A program made the translations under genes and the position numbers. The notes below the pieces were generated by a model. The model saw only the letters and a program-made list of their open reading frames with translations, was not told the DNA's origin and made no database searches. DNA of 64,000 nt from the NCBI RefSeq assembly GCF_000276665.1, contig NW_004955473.1:902922-966921 (forward strand), written 5' to 3'. Every line of letters begins with the position of its first letter. Within the stretch, counting starts at the first letter, position 1. This stretch comes from Chinchilla lanigera. Its lineage: Eukaryota; Chordata; Mammalia; Rodentia; Chinchillidae. This document shows positions 55,358 through 64,000 of the stretch, piece by piece.

Positions 55358-56949
55358 AAGACTTAATACTAATGCTGTATTCGAAAGGGAAAGGAAACCT
55401 GGGAGGCTTTACAAAACTTATAATATCAGTGGTATCATGAATGTGTTAAAGTACATCAACAATGTTGCAAGATTTATTGCAGTAAAACTACAGTGTGACA
55501 TGCAAATCTTCTGTGTTGATTTCAGCATAGTGACTACTTCAGGTGTGACTACAGTGCTGCTTCTAGAAAGATACTCTACTGATTGCACCTTAAGGTCAGG
55601 AACTATACTGTTTCTGTGAAGAAGGACAATAGGCAATTGCATCCTCCTTTCTTTGGCTCTTTCTCTTTAACTATCTGAGAGTTTCCCATCCTTGACCGGT
55701 GTAGGGATATTTGATAAGCCACAGACAGTTTAAAAGCACACAGAATCCTGCTTTATATTTTCATCTTATATGGTTGCTTGCATGTGATTAAATGACCTTT
55801 TGCCATATGAAGGAAGATGAACTTTCTGTTCCATATGTGGAATAAATGGTTTCCTTCCATACATAAACTATCGGCTGAGAGACTGGCATCGCTTCCAGTT
55901 GTCAGGGAATCATTGGCCTTTTTCCTCTGAAGTAGAGTCACTTCACTGCCTAGCATGAGATGAAGAAAAGGAAAGTAAATATGGCATGATATTTCACAAG
56001 GCAGTAAATTAGAAATGGTATGAGTATATGTGAGTATGACGGTGAAGTTTAAAACTGGGGTAGATCTGGCTGTAAGTTCAAGTTTGAAAAAAAATTTTTT
56101 CAGACATGAATTTGAGCTCCTGTAGTTACATCCAGGAAATACGAGTCATTACTAAGGCTGGGAATTGAGGGTAAAGCCAAAACTAAGCCTGGAAATGTAA
56201 TTGTAATTGGGGAGGCCAAACAGCAGAGGTTAAGCCCTGGGAAATGGAAAGGCAAATGGGTGTCTGAGAGTTCCTGGGTCTGTGGCAGGCCTTTTGCTGC
56301 ACCCAGGCCTCGCTGAACGCTGCTTATCCCTTTTAACCCTCCCTACAGGCTTGTTTTAAGGTGAGGTTGCAGGAAGATTGAGCTAGAGGCCAAAGTGTGA
56401 CGCCAAAGGAGACCCTCTGTGAGTGGATGCCCGCGTCAAAACTATACATCTGCAAACTCTTGATAATCCGCCATCCCCAAAAGCTGGCATTGTGGTAAGC
56501 ATGAAAACAAACTCCCAACTAAAACCGCAAGATCTCAGTTATGCCTGGTTACCTTGGGGGTTAAAAACAAACCCAGTCCTCATCACTATATAACCAGTGC
56601 TTAGAATACAGTGACTGTTTAATAACTGGGGTTAATAAGTGGATAATAAGTAAATGGGTAAATAATATTGGTTACAATAAACAAAAACAAATCTGGCTTA
56701 ATGGCTTTGAGAGAAATAACCTTCAGGGTAACACAATAATGTGAGTGACTGAAATATGCTGGACACTTTTTCTATATTATCGCCACTGGTTTCAAAGACC
56801 TTGCAAGGTTGTATGTTTGTAACATATGGAAAAGCTGGAAGAATTTTACAGTGTGCACTAATATGCCTGCCACCTATATTCCACAATTAGTGTTCTGCTA
56901 TGCTTGTGTTATTTCATGGATTTATTCATTCATTCACCAAGGTAAAGTT
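55358..56949. other. Unique sequence
   Basis: About 1.6 kb with no recognised repeat or gene. Confidence 0.45.
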
Positions 56950-57156
56950 TTATTCTTGTGGTAGTAACACATAACATGATATCTATTTTCTTAACAAAAT
57001 TTTAAGGGCACGGTACCTTATTGTTAACTATAAGCATGCTGTACACGGGAGGCTGAGACAGGAGAATCGTTGTGAGTTTGAGGCCCGCCTGGGCAACACA
57101 GTAAGTTCAAAGCCAGCCTGAACTGTACAGCAAGACCCTGTCTCAAAAAGAGAAAA

Positions 57157-57196
<40 letters not shown>

Positions 57197-57740
57197 AAAT
57201 TATGCTGTACAGCAGATCTCTAGAGCATATTCATCTTGCTTGATTGAAACTATATGCCCCATTTCCCTTCCCCCCAGCCCTTGGCGACCATCATTCTACT
57301 CTATGCTTCTTTGTATTTGGCTACGTAGATGCCTCATACAAGTGGAATCATGCAGTCCTTGTCACTGTATGTCTGGTTTTTTCTCTTAGTACAATGTACT
57401 CAAGGTTCATCCATGTTACTAGTAGCCTTGTTTTCCTTTTACGGCTGCGAAACTTTTCATTACATATGTGTGCATCTTATTTTCTTTATCCACTCATCTA
57501 GGTTGTTTCCACATCTTTGCTACTGTGAATAGTGCTACAGCGAACATGGGAGTGCAGATATTTCTTTGAGATCCTATTTTCTGTTCTTCTGGATAAATAC
57601 CCAGACATAGCACTATAGTTATATTTTTTACTCGTTCGAAGAATCTCCACACTGTTTTTCATAGCTGCTACCATATTTCATATTCCCATGAACAGGGTCC
57701 AAGTTTCCCAATTTCTCCACATCCTTGCAAACACTTCCTG
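56950..57740 (-). mobile_element. L1M-like 3' end split by a B1
   Basis: 'ccttattgttaactataagc', 'acaagtggaatcatgcagtc', 'actcaaggttcatccatgtt' and 'tttatccactcatctaggtt'. Confidence 0.8.
57046..57201 (+). mobile_element. B1 SINE, 5'-truncated, with a (GAAA)n tail
   Basis: Starts at 'cgggaggctgagacaggaga'. Target duplication atgctgtaca (57036-57045 and 57202-57211). The tail has become a tetranucleotide repeat (57152-57198). Confidence 0.95.
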
Positions 57741-57784
57741 TCTTTACAAGATTAAATTTTTTCTTTGATTTTGTTTCTTTTATG

Positions 57785-57862
57785 TTTATGGTGCTGGGGA
57801 TGGAACCCAGGACCTCTTACATGTGACGCAAGCATGCTACCACTGAACTATATCCTCAGCTC
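57785..57862 (-). mobile_element. ID-like SINE
   Basis: 'tatggtgctggggatggaac' to 'gaactatatcctcagctct'. Confidence 0.75.
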
Positions 57863-57914
57863 TAGACAGTTAAGTTCTTAATCCTTGTTTTTTTTTAAGT
57901 GAACGCTCAGCAAG

Positions 57915-58022
57915 ATAAGACCCTTTGCCTAAGTTCATCCGGCTAGGAAGTAACAGAGTTGGAATTCGGCCCCAGGACCGTCTGGCTCTGGAACTTAAGC
58001 CCAAGCCATACACTGTGCCGAA
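57915..58022 (-). mobile_element. MIR SINE
   Basis: 'ctaagttcatccggctagga' and 'gttggaattcggccccagga'. Confidence 0.75.
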
Positions 58023-58562
58023 TCTTGTGATCGCTGTGTTGTAACATAAGTCAAAGCAAGGCAACTGAAGAATGAGTTGAAAAGACTTGGAGGTTGAAGT
58101 TGTAACAAAAAGAACAGCCTAGGAAAGGCTGTGATTCCAGAATTGCAAATTGTAAAAGGCAGATTAATGCAGGAGGGCATACATCTGTACAGCCCACGTC
58201 ATATGTTAAAGAGGAAGAGAAAAATAATTTCATGGAACTTACTGCTGTATTTCATGGGATTTGTTACTTGGACAGATCCAGCACAATGCCTCACTATTTA
58301 TATATATTCAAAATATGGTACAAAAATTAAATATGATATAGCGGAGCCTTGAGGATAAGTTAGATTAGATTACATATACTGTGTTTACAAAAGCAAGGAA
58401 ATATGCAATGCAGTTCAGAAAGATTTCCATAGAAGGGATTGACATGGGTTTTTTTTCATAAGGGAAAAATTAATAGTAAACCCTCCTACAAGTTGACTAC
58501 CATCATTTCCAAATAGTATATGAATCTGTTAGACCTTCAGACAGTGAGATATACTTTATGAC
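58023..58562. other. Unique sequence
   Basis: No supported feature. Confidence 0.45.
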
Positions 58563-58746
58563 TTTTTTATTCCAGTACTGGGGATGGAACCCAGGACCTT
58601 CATACCAAGCTACATCCCTAGCCCTTTTTATTTTTTTATTTTGAAACACAGTCTTTAAGTTGCCCAGATGGAACTTGAACTTTGGATCCTCGTGCTTCAG
58701 CCTCCCAAAGTGCTACAAATACGGATGTGCGCTGCCATACTTAGCT
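58563..58746 (-). mobile_element. B1-dID dimeric SINE
   Basis: 'ccagtactggggatggaacc' to 'atccctagccc', then 'ttttgaaacacagtctttaa' to 'gctgccatacttagct'. Confidence 0.75.
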
Positions 58747-59795
58747 AGTACTTTTGATTTGAAGTGTATATGTCAAGTTCCCAGTTTAAAATTTTTAATG
58801 AGTTAATTTAAAAATCTCTGATTTAGATTTCTAAAGGTACAAATGATAGAAGAATGCACGTTTGTATGTCTACTCTTGCACCTTTGCTTCCAATAAGCGG
58901 TATTATCCTGATAACTAGGAGAAAAATTAGATTTTTAATGTTGTTATACAGTACTTTGATTAAGAACACCAATCCACTAAAAAATATTTCTTGAGTAGTT
59001 CCTATAGAGCAATCATTACTGGGGTTTATGATGAAGGATATATTTTCGACCTGTATTTAACAATGTGTTTTGAGGGCCTACTGTGTCGTAAGCACTGCTC
59101 TAGAAGCTGGATACAGAAGTATCAGACCCCTTCCCTCAAGGAGTTCAGAGACACAGATGGTTAGAGGTAGGAAGAACATTCGAGAAAAATGGTAAGTTAC
59201 TGATCCAGGGCCTTAGTGTCCAGAGTGGCACAACAGCAACTACACATAAACTCTTGACTACTGTTCCCCTGCTCGTTTGATTATTTCCATGTATTTGGGA
59301 AAGACAGGATACTTCCCCACGAAACTTCTTCAAAATAGTACCAGAAAAAAAGCTGCTAACAAACCATATGGTATTAACCATAAGTTTAACAGGAGTTAGG
59401 GAAGGACTGGAGGCATCCAACAGAGTGTCAATCTTCTGAGTAATGACATGCAATTTATTTACGGCAAAGGAGACTTGCTATGCTTCTGACACGCAGTAAG
59501 AATGAATGAGACGCAGGCATTCCAGGGAAGCAGTACTTCCCTCTGGGTCTTATCATCTTGCTCTATGGACATACTTTCTGGCACACAGACTATTTCATTA
59601 TAACAGAAAACATGATATAAATTACAGGAGAAATAATTGATAAAATAAAATACGAAGGCTACAGAGCTCAACCTCCATTCATAATTTATATCAAGATCTT
59701 CTGAAAAGCAAAATCTGGGGTAAACTATATATACTTTCTTTCAAGTATTTCTTGAATAAAATTGAGCCAAAGAAGGAAAAGAATTTTTATGGGGT
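58747..59795. other. Mostly unique sequence
   Basis: 59060-59155 is an ancient dispersed repeat ('gggcctactgtgtcgtaagc'). Two minus-strand frames (59145-59453, 59459-59671) have no known domain. Confidence 0.4.
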
Positions 59796-59966
59796 TTTTT
59801 TTTTTGTTTTTTTTTTTTGTCTTTTTGAGACAGGGTCTCAGTATGCAGCTCAGGCTGGCCTTGAGCTCACTTTGTAGCCCAGGCTGGTCTTGAACTCGCA
59901 ACTTGATCCTCCTGCCTCAGCCTCCTGAGTGCTAGGATTACAGGCTGTGCCACCATGCCCGGCCTC
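59796..59966 (-). mobile_element. B1 SINE
   Basis: Poly(T), 'tttttgagacagggtctcag' to 'gccaccatgcccggcc'. Short target duplication ttatggggt. Confidence 0.95.
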
Positions 59967-60469
59967 TTATGGGGTATTTTTATAGAAAAAAAATCTTTTA
60001 GCTAGACATTTGTCTTCTAGGAGGCTACCTATTATTAGAAAGTTCTTGTGTCTTGTGATTTAAATAGGAACTCTCCATGAAAAAGGATGTGGGAATTTAC
60101 TTTTGTAAAGTAACACATCACAGAGCTTCACTCAAAAACGTTTAGTACCATCGGCCAAAGTCTTGTGCACATAGTAGGGCAATGCTTTTTAAAGTATCTG
60201 TAGTGAAGTATCTGTTCATTTTATTTTTACTTTCCTACTTGATGTGGAAAAGGTAGTTTGGGGAACTATAATAAAAATGAATTACTAGGAATAAAACTGA
60301 AAAGGAAATACAAAACATAGGCCATTTTAAACAATTATTAGATTCATCAGGCATGTCACGTGCTTCCAAGTGGCAGCTGTATCAATAGGCTATAAAACTT
60401 TCTCAGTGCTTCTTTCTGATTTTTGTGCCTCATTTGTTACAGACTAGTAGCAACCAGTGCACAAACTTT
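59967..60469. other. Unique sequence
   Basis: No supported feature. Confidence 0.45.
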
Positions 60470-60550
60470 TTTTTTGGTACCGGGAATCAAACTCAGGAAC
60501 TTGCACTTGCCAGGCAGGTGCTCATGCCACTGAGCTATCTCCCCAGCCCT
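60470..60550 (-). mobile_element. ID SINE
   Basis: 'ggtaccgggaatcaaactca' to 'atctccccagccc'. Short target duplication (acaaact). Confidence 0.95.
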
Positions 60551-60770
60551 ACAAACTAACACAAGTCCACAGACTGTACTTTGGGTAACATTATTAGAGG
60601 AAATACAGAGAAAGAGTATAAATTCCTGCTCATCTAAAGCTCTCAAGTTATGGTGGGGACAGAAGAATAACACACATTAGCTACCAGTCCCAACTGCACT
60701 GCTTCTCAAGAGCACGGCTCCTAATGAATAGTCTTTATGGTAACTACAGTTAAGGGTGATGTTTGGGATG

Positions 60771-60932
60771 GTTTTTTGTTTTGTTTTGTTTTGTATTATG
60801 AGACAGGGTCTCACTATGTAGTGCAGAAGGTTCTTACACTCGCTACATAGCCCAGATTATCCTTGAACTCGAGGTGATCCTCCTGCCTCAGCCTCCTGGG
60901 CACTCAGATTAAGATGTGCACTATCAGGCACA
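60771..60932 (-). mobile_element. B1 SINE, diverged, with a (TTTTG)n tail
   Basis: 'attatgagacagggtctcac', 'cctcctgcctcagcctcctg', 'gcactatcaggca'. Confidence 0.8.
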
Positions 60933-61043
60933 TAGGCCTTTTCTTATGGATGGTCTGCTGTTTTTGAAATTCTACGAGACTTAATACCATGGCTGGGGCT
61001 TGAGAGGAGAGAAGAGAAAGGTTATTGAACATATAATTGCTAC

Positions 61044-61282
61044 CTGTGGTGGTGGCTGTTGATGTCCTCCCATTTGTCGCTGAAAATAGAAAAGAACTTT
61101 GACAGGAGTAAACCTAAGAGGTGAACGTTTTAGATGCTGGCTGGTTTGTTGGAGACCTAAGCTCCAGTACATAAAGAGCGAGAAAAAAAATGTAGTAAAA
61201 TTACTTATAGGTTCTATAAATCATATTTCAAAATAAATAAATCATATTACCTGAAGCACTGGGTTTTTTTGGTTGACAACAA
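61044..61282 (-). other. Candidate pair of short exons, weak
   Basis: On the minus strand, 61079-61044 is a 36-nt open segment (RQMGGHQQPPPQ) with a good acceptor before it (TTCTTTTCTATTTTCAG) and CAG/GTAGCA after it. Upstream, 61282-61251 is a 32-nt segment (reads VVNQKNPVLQ) after a weaker acceptor (TATTTTATTTCGAG), ending CAG/GTAATATG. They would join in phase 0 across a 171-nt intron. I do not recognise the product, and short AG...GT segments arise by chance, so this is only a lead. Confidence 0.2.
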
Positions 61283-61378
61283 CTCGAAATAAAATAAAAT
61301 ATGTGTGAGTTGTCATGTGTCCCAGAAAGTCTTGCCTTGGGCCCTACCAGCATTAGGATTTAAAGCTACCATACTCAC

Positions 61379-61450
61379 AGCTGGGCATGGTGGTGCATAC
61401 CTGTAATACTAGTACTAGTGAGGCTGAGGCAGGAGGATCATCATAGTCAC
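61379..61450 (+). mobile_element. B1 fragment, 3' part missing
   Basis: 'gctgggcatggtggtgcata' to 'gcaggaggatcatcatag'. Confidence 0.8.
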
Positions 61451-61479
61451 AATCTCCAAACAATAAACCACCTAAATTT

Positions 61480-61564
61480 TTTTTTTTCCTGGTATCAGGA
61501 ATCGAACTCACAACCTTGTGCTTGCCAGGCAGGCGCTGTGCCGCTGAGCTAAGTCCCCAGCCCC
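61480..61564 (-). mobile_element. ID SINE
   Basis: 'cctggtatcaggaatcgaac' to 'aagtccccagcccc'. Short target duplication (aaattttt). Confidence 0.95.
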
Positions 61565-63143
61565 AAATTTTTATAGATAACCAAATATCCTATGCAGGAG
61601 ACACAAAATGTTAGTTATACATACAGTACATCTGCCCAATCCAATCCAAAAATCAATAGTGGGATATAAAGAAATATGTTAGGAATCTAGATCAATATTC
61701 CTTATATAAACAACAGGAGAATAGAGTAATTTTTTATTTGTAGTAATCAACATGATGCAACAAATTAAAACATCGATAGTTCCTGTGAAGCCTTGGACCC
61801 TGGCTTGCAAGAACCTCAGTATATTTTGTGGATTTAGTGAGGGCAAACCATAGTCCCTGGTCTGAGGAGAGGTTATCCATCCCCAACTCACAATGCAAGC
61901 ATCTCAGCTGCTCCTATTAATTTTCCATACACATGGAGCCAAATTCTGCCTGGGATTATTATGCAATTTTCAAAATGGCTTTAAGTCTTTCAACTTACAA
62001 AGTTACCATTTACATGGCAGGGGCCTGCTGGCTGGGATGAATGAATGAACACTCTTTCCCAAAGGACCATAATTCATTCTCTGATCATAGCTTATGCATT
62101 TGGGAGAATTGGGATCAGTGTGCCTGGCGCCTCCCTCCCCTCTACCCCACAAAGGAGTCTTACACTGCCAGAGAAGAGGAGACAAAGTGACTGTGTGCCA
62201 TCGAGCATGGAGGTGTGGCTCGGAGGTGTTGACTGTGAGCAGCAACAGCCTAACATATAAGCAACTGTCTACATGATGTGATTTCAGGTGCGCCAAAAAA
62301 GGCCTCATTGCCCCTCAGTTTAAACACTCTCTTCCCACTGGCGGATGCCGGGAATTCCACAGTTTTTAGAGTTCTGTTTCTCTGGTTTAAAGCTTTGATC
62401 CCTGTTAAAGTACTGGTACCCCTGGGTGGGCAGCCCCATTATATCCCGTCAACCATTTTCATTGTGAGCGGATGAGTTTGAAAGTTTCTCCCCTAAAAGC
62501 CCGTCTTGAGAGTGGCGTTAAGGGCAGAAGATCCTGCACTCCTGAGGGGGATGGGAAGAGGAGGACATCACCTGAGGGGGGTGTGTGAAGGGAACTGGGC
62601 CCAAGACAAACAATGTGTGCATGTGTGGCCATGTGCAGGGCTGCATATGAGCTCCTCCCATGGCTACAGCTGTTGAACACCCTTTCTTAACCCTCTCCCA
62701 GAAAACTTGATTTATGCTGCTTTTGGGGCTATAGAACCAGACTCTCCTCCCAGCCCCAGCAAGATAATAGCTGCTCCCTACAGCTGGGAATTCTCGAATT
62801 CTTTCAAACTGGAGACTAGGAAGGAAAGGTGAAGAAAAGTATTTTTGGGCTTGCTGTGCTAGGTAGCCTGCCCGCCTCCCTGGGGGTCCAAAAAGGAAAC
62901 CCCGGTCCAATGGTGTTATCTAAATGCTTTCAAGGGAGCCTAAAAGCACAGAGCCATGAATTGTCCAAAGTGAGCACTCTCTCAATCAGCACACCCTTCT
63001 GTATTCCCAGGCTGATTGTTTCTTTTTGTCTCTCCTTGCTGAAGAGCGCAGATGAGTCATTGGGCTGATTCCTAACACAAGGGAAGGGGCCCTGAAAGAT
63101 AAGACAGCTTGGGTAAAATGGAAACCCAGTCTTTGTTGTTTGT
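61565..63143. other. Unique sequence
   Basis: No recognised gene. Overlapping frames at 62003-62308, 62518-62910 and others have no known domain. Confidence 0.45.
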
Positions 63144-63263
63144 TTTAAGGATGAGGTCTTGCTGTGTTGTCCAGCCTGGCCTCAAACTCCTAAGCTTAAC
63201 TGATCTTCCTGCCTCAGCCTCCTGAGGATCTGGGACAATAGGAGTGTGCCACCGGGCCCAGCT
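63144..63263 (-). mobile_element. B1-like SINE, diverged
   Basis: 'aaggatgaggtcttgctgtg' to 'gtgccaccgggcccagct'. Confidence 0.75.
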
Positions 63264-63350
63264 AGAAAACCCAGCCTTGTTCATGGTCATCAGTCTGGGT
63301 GGTATTCAGTGTATAATGTAACAGATTTTACACTTTTTGTTAAGGATTTT

Positions 63351-63502
63351 TTTCTTCCTTTCTTTTTCCTTCATTTCCCTCCCCTCTTCTTCTGTCTCCT
63401 TCCTCCTCCCTCCCTTTTTCCCTCCCTCCCCCTTCCTCTTTCCTTCCTTCCTTCCTCCCTCCCTCCCTCCCTTCCTTCCTCCCTCCCTCCCTTCCTTCCT
63501 TT
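63351..63502. repeat. Polypyrimidine (CCTT/CCCT)n tract
   Basis: About 150 bp of C and T, with regular CCTT and CCCT units. It lies where the tail of the neighbouring reversed ID-like SINE would be. Confidence 0.95.
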
Positions 63503-63575
63503 CCAGCGCTGGCGATGGAACCCACGACCTTCTGTATGGTAGGCAAATGCTCTGCCTCTGAGGTATACCCCTTTC
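63503..63575 (-). mobile_element. ID-like SINE beside the polypyrimidine tract
   Basis: 'ccagcgctggcgatggaacc' to 'ctctgaggtatacccc'. Confidence 0.7.
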
Positions 63576-64000
63576 CCCGAGTTAGGGATTTTCATCAGTA
63601 AAATTATGTGTCATTGGTAACCAAAGGTCGCAGCTACGCATGGCATTTCTGCAAGCCTTCTTGACCAAAAGCCTGTGCCACAAAGTCTGTTTCAGTGCTT
63701 GAAATTCCACTGTAAGAGTCATCACTTGGGTACAGGAAGGTTAAAGTCTTTGAGAGGTGCTTATAAAAATGGAACCACTTCTTAGGCATAGCAAGTTTTA
63801 TTAACTCTTGCCATAGGTTGGCTGAAAGCCCTGAAGTAGCTGCTTGAATTGGGAACAGAAGCTTCCAGGCCAAAGAAATATATCCCAAAACCTCAGAGCC
63901 AGCTAGCCTATGACATAGCCCACACCCTAGGCGTTCTTCTACCACTCCCACACATATTGCTGCATCTTCGTATTCCCAATAGTATTTAATATTTTTCTTT
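63576..64000. other. Unique sequence to the window end
   Basis: No supported feature. The minus-strand frame at 63634-63951 shows no known domain. Confidence 0.45.

Noticed and set aside
62003..62910. Overlapping open frames on both strands
   Set aside because: No conservation signature, domain or splice context; typical chance frames in GC-richer unique DNA.

Overview
This is a CpG-poor, repeat-rich stretch of mammalian nuclear DNA, almost certainly from a non-murid rodent. The main lineage signal is two SINE families. One is a tRNA-derived ID element (internal promoter A box TAGCTCAGCGG, B box GTTCGGTTCCC, ending GGTACCAG plus an A-rich tail). The other is a monomeric 7SL-derived B1 element. 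Older dimeric B1-dID copies, reported from squirrel-, dormouse- and cavy-related rodents, are also present. I lean towards a squirrel- or beaver-related lineage but cannot fix the species. No intact protein-coding gene is visible: the longer open frames lie in repeats or look like chance. The window is best read as intergenic or intronic.

Layout. 1-5.6 kb: decayed L1 on the minus strand, each of two L1 copies split by a 412-bp inverted-repeat DNA transposon, plus MST/MLT1-like LTRs and a minus-strand U6 snRNA pseudogene. 5.6-9.8 kb: B1-dID, a MIR split by an L1, and a MaLR-type LTR. 10.1-13.2 kb: the most informative locus, an old plus-strand L1 that received (a) a SUMO2 processed pseudogene with a clear target-site duplication, itself hit by two ID SINEs, and (b) a solo LTR-like element with TG...CA ends, a 5-bp duplication and an internal 142-bp direct repeat, itself hit by a B1. 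13.4-31.4 kb: AT-rich unique DNA with many young ID/B1 insertions, three MaLR LTRs, LINE remnants and two CTCF-like motifs (25.68 and 28.69 kb). 31.4-44 kb: MIR, L2 and MER20 fossils, several split by young SINEs. 44-57.7 kb: three more L1 3' ends, a candidate ERV1-like LTR (47.16-47.72 kb), a plus-strand U6 pseudogene, and simple-sequence tracts. 57.7-64 kb: mixed SINEs and a weak candidate pair of short minus-strand exons near 61.04-61.28 kb.

No operon or pathway is encoded. The value of the window is its insertion history (ancient L1/MIR/L2/MER20, then LTRs and a retrocopy, then ID/B1), readable from target-site duplications, and a few regulatory candidates in the unique DNA. Family names are from recalled consensus sequences; exact subfamily calls and boundaries are approximate unless a target-site duplication is quoted.
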